The notes beneath the pieces are model-generated. The model ran no database searches and was not told the DNA's origin. It was given only the letters and a program-made list of their open reading frames with translations. This document shows, one piece after another, positions 13,531-16,798 of a stretch of 16,798 nucleotides of DNA (position 1 is the first letter of the stretch; every line of letters begins with the position of its first letter). The stretch covers positions 1 through 16,798 of the forward strand of contig CAYXWH010000042.1 of NCBI GenBank assembly GCA_964468755.1, read 5' to 3'. The stretch is from CAYXWH01 sp964468755. Its GTDB lineage: Bacteria > Chloroflexota > Dehalococcoidia > Dehalococcoidales > RBG-16-60-22. A program made the translations under genes and the position numbers.

Positions 13531-14406
13531 ATGAATATCGTTGTCTGTGTGAAATGGGTGATTAGCCCTGATAACGCCATAACGGTGGAGAACGGTGCCA
13601 TTAAGCACCGGGGACTCTATAATGCCGTCAACCCTGGTGACCTGCTGGCTGTGGAGGAGGCAGTGCGATTAAAAGCGCTGGGCGCCGGCGGTGAGGTTGT
13701 CCTCGTCTCTGTGGGTCCGCCTTCGGCGGAGGAAGGTTTGCGCCGCTGCCTTGCCATGGGTGCTGATAAGGGCATGCTACTCTGGGATACTGCTTTCGAG
13801 AACCTGGAAAGCTACACCACGGCGCTGGTACTTGCCGAAGCTATCCGACATCTGAGTTACGACTTGGTGCTGTGTGGTCAGAAATCTGCTGACATGGAGA
13901 ATGAGCAGGTGGCGGCTATCTTAGCCGAGTTCCTTGACATCCCGATGGTATCAGCGGCGGTCAAGATAGACATCACCAACCGGAATGATAAGGTACTGGT
14001 TCATCGGAAGCTATCGAAGGGGAATCGTGAGATTGTCGAGACCAGATCGCCGGCATTGCTGGCGGTGGAAGCTGGACTCAACAAACCCAGGTATCCCAAT
14101 CTGCGGGCTATTTATGCCGCGAGAAAGAAAGAGATTAAGGTTTACGACATGAGGGGGCTTGGCTTAGAACAGGAACAGGCAGGCGTTAGAGGCGGGAAGA
14201 CCAAAATTATGGCTCACCTGCCACCCAGACCCAAGCCAAAGAAGCTGTTTACACCGGATAGCCGCCTTTCCGCCGCCGAGCGAATGCGGCTGGTTATGTC
14301 AGGAGGGGTAGCTCAAAAACAGGGTGATTTACTGGAAGGTGATGCTGAGTATATCGCCTCCAACGTAGTACGCTTTTTTAGCGAGCAGAAGCTGATATCC
14401 AAATAA
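13531..14406 (+). CDS. etfB: Electron transfer flavoprotein beta subunit
   Basis: A 291-residue FixA/EtfB protein: Met-Asn-Ile-Val-Val-Cys-Val-Lys N terminus, Asn-Pro-Gly-Asp-Leu-Leu-Ala-Val-Glu-Glu-Ala-Val-Arg-Leu-Lys (34-48), Gly-Pro-Pro-Ser-Ala-Glu-Glu-Gly-Leu-Arg (62-71) and a Leu-Ala-Met-Gly-Ala-Asp segment. It pairs with EtfA and holds the second nucleotide (AMP in ordinary ETFs, FAD in bifurcating ones). The nucleotide-binding stretch, usually Asp-Gly-Asp-Thr-Gly-Gln-Val, is Asp-Met-Glu-Asn-Glu-Gln-Val here (121-127), which leaves the type of second nucleotide open. A slightly longer C-terminal part (beyond 260) carries an extra helix-forming tail. The ATG at 13531 is the natural start; its ribosome binding site overlaps a hairpin. 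Confidence 0.92.
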   Translation: MNIVVCVKWVISPDNAITVENGAIKHRGLYNAVNPGDLLAVEEAVRLKALGAGGEVVLVSVGPPSAEEGLRRCLAMGADKGMLLWDTAFENLESYTTALVLAEAIRHLSYDLVLCGQKSADMENEQVAAILAEFLDIPMVSAAVKIDITNRNDKVLVHRKLSKGNREIVETRSPALLAVEAGLNKPRYPNLRAIYAARKKEIKVYDMRGLGLEQEQAGVRGGKTKIMAHLPPRPKPKKLFTPDSRLSAAERMRLVMSGGVAQKQGDLLEGDAEYIASNVVRFFSEQKLISK

Positions 14407-14409
14407 TTG

Positions 14410-14435
14410 TGACTGACCCCGTTATTCGGCAGTCA
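14410..14435 (+). other. Stem-loop in the etfB-membrane Fe-S oxidoreductase gap
   Basis: tgactg (14410-14415) pairs with cagtca (14430-14435), and after a 3-nt bulge ccg (14419-14421) pairs with cgg (14427-14429) around a 5-nt loop. It nearly fills the 46-bp gap and lies 17 nt before the next ATG, which otherwise lacks a clear ribosome binding site. Confidence 0.4.
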
Positions 14436-14452
14436 TGGCAGAGATGTAAAAT

Positions 14453-16543
14453 ATGGTTCCATCACGAGAAATATTCTGGAATATATCCTTCGGCGATGTG
14501 CTCCTCTATTCATTGGCGGTCATCGTGGTGGGCATTGTTGTTTATGTGATGTATCGCCGCTCTCTATGGTGGCGGTTGGGTAGACCGGATAACAGGTTTG
14601 CCCACCTGGGCAGGCGGGTGAGGGCTTTCCTGCTTACCGGTATTATCGATGGCATATTGCATCGGAAATTTTTTAACGCGGTTAACGGACTGGGACACAG
14701 GAAGCTTACGGTTAAGGATTTCCTGCCCGGGGAGCTTTATTCGGGAGTATCCCACTTCCTTATCTTCGCCGGGTGTATCGTGCTGCTGCTGGGAGCCTTC
14801 CTGGATTTTATCAGCCATTATTTCCTTGATTTCATGCATGGCGGCTTTTATCTTGGCTACTCGGTAGTCGTTGATGCTTTCGGCATACTCGTCTTAATCG
14901 GTGTTGTCATGGCTGTTGTCAGGCGCTATGTTCAAAGACCGGATAGACTGAGTAATACGGCTGAGGATTTGATTGCCCTGATTTTGATAGCCCTGGTTGT
15001 CGTTACCGGTTTTCTTGTTGAGGGATTTCGTATCGCCGCCACCGAACTGAAGGCTACTCCCGATTGGGCATTATGGTCTCCCGGTGGTTTCATTCTGGCC
15101 CGGGCTTTTAGCGGTATGAGTCATAGCGCTCAGTTGATTTCACACCAGGTTATGTGGTGGCTGCATACACTCATTAGCCTGGGAGCTATTCTTTATATTG
15201 CCTTATATTGGAACAAGCTATGGCATATCTTGACCTCCCCGATAAATGTCTTCTTCAGGTCACTGGAGCCCAAAGGAGCCCTGGTACCGGTGGATCTGGA
15301 AGCTGCCGATACCTTTGGAGTCGCCAATGTTGAAGATTTGACCTGGAAGCAGCTGCTGGATCTGGACGCCTGCACCAATTGCGGCCGGTGCCAGGATAGC
15401 TGCCCCGCTTACCTGAGTGGTAAGCCGCTAAACCCCAAGCAAGTCATCCAGGATTTAAGAGCCAGTCTGGTGGAGCGAGCTCCATCCCTGCTGAAAAGCA
15501 AGCGCAAAGCCGGGGCAGCTAATCCCGGTGATGGTGGCCGGGCGCTTATTGGTGACGTAATACCGGAGGAAGAAATATGGGCCTGTACCACTTGCTACGC
15601 TTGTCAGCAGGCTTGCCCGGTGTGGGTAGAGCATATTGATAAAATCGTTGGTATGAGGCGGAACCTGGTGCTGGAAGTAGCCTCTCTTCCTGAAATGGCG
15701 GAAAAAGCCTTAAGGAGCATTGAAGATATCGGTCACCCCTGGCGTGGTACTTCATTATCCAGAGAGGACTGGGCGGAAGGCCGGGGCATCAAGGTATTGG
15801 CGGATAATGGTAATAGCAGTGATGTGGATATTTTATTCTGGGTAGGTTGCACCGAGGCGCTGGTAGACAGGGGTGTCTGGATAGTCCAGGCGGTCGCCAG
15901 GTTATTGCAGCTGGCTGGCGTCAGGTTTGGCATTCTGGGTTTCGAGGAAAGCTGCTGTGGTGAGCCGGCTCGCCGTCTGGGGAATGAGTACCTGTTCCAG
16001 ATTCAGGCACGTAAGAATATTACATTGCTTGAAAGTTATGGTATAAAGAAAATAGTAACCGCCTGCCCCCATTGCTACAATACGATTAAAAATGAATATC
16101 CTCAGTTTGGCGGCGACTTTGAGGTATTTCACCATACCGAGTTTATTGCCGGTTTATTCCGGGAGGGCAGACTTAAGGCGGTCAATGATATCAGGAACGT
16201 GGTGACGTATCATGACCCCTGCTATCTGGGCAGGCACAATGATATTTACCAGCCACCAAGGCAGATTTTGAGCAGTATGCCCGGTATAACCCTGGTTGAA
16301 ATGGAGAGGAACCGGGAAAGCAGTTTCTGCTGTGGTGGCGGGGGCGGGCACCTGTGGCTGGAAAGAGGTGCCGGCCGGCAGATAAACGAGTTACGGCTTG
16401 AGCAGGCGCTGAACACCAGGGCTGATGTCATAGCCACTGCCTGTCCGTGGTGCGTGGAAATGCTCGAGGATGGCGTAAGAACTACCAACGAGCCAATCAC
16501 CGTTATGGATATTGCCGAGCTGGTAGCCATGCAACTCAGATGA
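14453..16543 (+). CDS. Membrane-bound HdrD-like Fe-S oxidoreductase, probable ETF:(methyl)menaquinone oxidoreductase
   Basis: A 696-residue fusion. The N-terminal 265 or so residues have five or six membrane spans resembling the NarI/HdrE-type haem b domain, with several membrane histidines. Two ferredoxin-type motifs follow, C307-x2-C310-x2-C313-x3-C317-P and C378-x2-C381-x2-C384-x3-C388-P. The C-terminal part is HdrD-like with two CCG domains: C466, CCG 501-503, C538-x2-C541, then His587-Asp-Pro-C590, CCG 626-628, C664-x2-C667. This layout matches the EMO proteins that link EtfAB to the menaquinone pool in fatty-acid- and aromatic-degrading anaerobes. Placement directly after etfA-etfB supports that role. 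All expected cluster cysteines are present. Direction of electron flow is not determinable. The start at 14453 gives an immediate membrane-domain N terminus; no strong ribosome binding site is seen. Confidence 0.9.
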   Translation: MVPSREIFWNISFGDVLLYSLAVIVVGIVVYVMYRRSLWWRLGRPDNRFAHLGRRVRAFLLTGIIDGILHRKFFNAVNGLGHRKLTVKDFLPGELYSGVSHFLIFAGCIVLLLGAFLDFISHYFLDFMHGGFYLGYSVVVDAFGILVLIGVVMAVVRRYVQRPDRLSNTAEDLIALILIALVVVTGFLVEGFRIAATELKATPDWALWSPGGFILARAFSGMSHSAQLISHQVMWWLHTLISLGAILYIALYWNKLWHILTSPINVFFRSLEPKGALVPVDLEAADTFGVANVEDLTWKQLLDLDACTNCGRCQDSCPAYLSGKPLNPKQVIQDLRASLVERAPSLLKSKRKAGAANPGDGGRALIGDVIPEEEIWACTTCYACQQACPVWVEHIDKIVGMRRNLVLEVASLPEMAEKALRSIEDIGHPWRGTSLSREDWAEGRGIKVLADNGNSSDVDILFWVGCTEALVDRGVWIVQAVARLLQLAGVRFGILGFEESCCGEPARRLGNEYLFQIQARKNITLLESYGIKKIVTACPHCYNTIKNEYPQFGGDFEVFHHTEFIAGLFREGRLKAVNDIRNVVTYHDPCYLGRHNDIYQPPRQILSSMPGITLVEMERNRESSFCCGGGGGHLWLERGAGRQINELRLEQALNTRADVIATACPWCVEMLEDGVRTTNEPITVMDIAELVAMQLR

Positions 16544-16574
16544 GTAACATTGCTAGTATGAATTTCACTCCAGG

Positions 16575-16595
16575 TCAACCTGATTAAGCGGTTGA
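16575..16595 (+). other. Stem-loop upstream of the micro-ORF and GlcG-like gene
   Basis: tcaacc (16575-16580) and ggttga (16590-16595) form a 6-bp stem with a 9-nt loop. The right arm overlaps the first two bases of GAGGAGG (16594-16600), so folding would partly mask that ribosome binding sequence. Confidence 0.35.
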
Positions 16596-16610
16596 GGAGG
16601 TTAAAACAAT

Positions 16611-16634
16611 ATGGATGACGAAACCGGTTGGTAA
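16611..16634 (+). other. Seven-codon micro-ORF with strong ribosome binding site
   Basis: ATG GAT GAC GAA ACC GGT TGG TAA encodes MDDETGW. GAGGAGG (16594-16600) lies 10 nt upstream, one of the best ribosome binding sequences in the cluster. The ORF ends 35 nt before the GlcG-like start. It may be a leader peptide, a decayed gene start, or chance; translation is not shown. Confidence 0.2.
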
Positions 16635-16669
16635 TCTAATTTAACCATAATTAAAAAAAGGAGGGCATT

Positions 16670-16798
16670 ATGTACGAGCGAAAAGTTATCGGACTGGCAG
16701 AGGCGGAGGTAGCGGCTAAGGCAATCATTGAGGAGGCATCAAAATCAGAAGTGCCGATTACGGTAGCGATAGTAGACCATGATGGTATTCTGGTACAC
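16670..16798 (+). CDS. GlcG/HbpS-family (DUF336) protein, N-terminal part
   Basis: Forty-three codons are visible before the window ends. The peptide begins Met-Tyr-Glu-Arg-Lys-Val-Ile-Gly-Leu-Ala-Glu-Ala and contains Val-Pro-Ile-Thr-Val-Ala-Ile-Val-Asp-His-Asp-Gly (28-39). This is the hallmark of GlcG/HbpS proteins, which are small oligomeric profilin-like-fold proteins, some haem- or corrinoid-associated, often encoded in catabolic operons next to transport and dehydrogenase genes. Family members are usually about 130-160 residues, so about 30% is seen. GGAGGG (16660-16665) lies 4 nt before the ATG. The function here is unknown; its place at the end of the redox cluster suggests cofactor or substrate handling. 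Confidence 0.85.
   Translation, partial: MYERKVIGLAEAEVAAKAIIEEASKSEVPITVAIVDHDGILVH

Overview
The window looks like a chromosomal segment of an anaerobic bacterium, most probably a Dehalococcoidia-type Chloroflexota. The assignment rests on gene content: a reductive-dehalogenase-like corrinoid/Fe-S protein, an alanine-proline-rich lipoprotein linker on the substrate-binding protein, an ETF pair beside an HdrD-like membrane Fe-S oxidoreductase, and frequent TTG/GTG starts at moderate GC. It is inference; no rRNA or other phylogenetic marker is complete here.

Layout. (1) 1-489: the last 54 codons of typA/bipA, a degenerate tRNA-like 3' half, and no further gene. (2) 490-2193, plus strand: a tightly coupled two-gene ABC exporter (DrrA-like ATPase and ABC-2 permease). 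(3) 3989-2279, minus strand: an arsR - ArsP-type permease - thioredoxin-like metal/metalloid operon with a well-formed promoter and a palindrome over its start region. (4) 3990-4954: a gene-poor stretch with a good plus-strand promoter and a hairpin-rich leader of about 240 nt in front of a VOC (glyoxalase-fold) gene. (5) 6248-5115, minus strand: a short reductive dehalogenase-like protein with no Tat signal and no RdhB partner, driven by a recognisable promoter in an 822-bp divergent intergenic region. (6) 7071-16798, plus strand: a long co-directional cluster. Its order is TAXI-type TRAP solute-binding lipoprotein, fused TRAP 4TM/12TM permease, OYE/2,4-dienoyl-CoA-reductase-like FMN/Fe-S/FAD enzyme, ETF alpha, ETF beta, membrane HdrD-like Fe-S oxidoreductase (EMO type), then the start of a GlcG/HbpS-family protein.

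How the genes may work together: cluster 6 reads as an uptake-plus-redox module. A carboxylate-like solute enters through the TAXI-TRAP system and is oxidised or reduced, perhaps as a CoA thioester, by the OYE-family enzyme. Electrons are exchanged with EtfAB, and the membrane Fe-S protein links EtfAB to the menaquinone pool. The flow direction and substrate cannot be read from the sequence. The divergent reductive dehalogenase-like protein could be a cytoplasmic electron sink in the same economy, but this is speculative.

The most notable unexplained structure is a series of inverted repeats, one in nearly every intercistronic gap of cluster 6, several of them abutting the next gene's ribosome binding site. 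There are also departures from consensus at otherwise conserved active-site or cofactor positions in the OYE-like protein and both ETF subunits.
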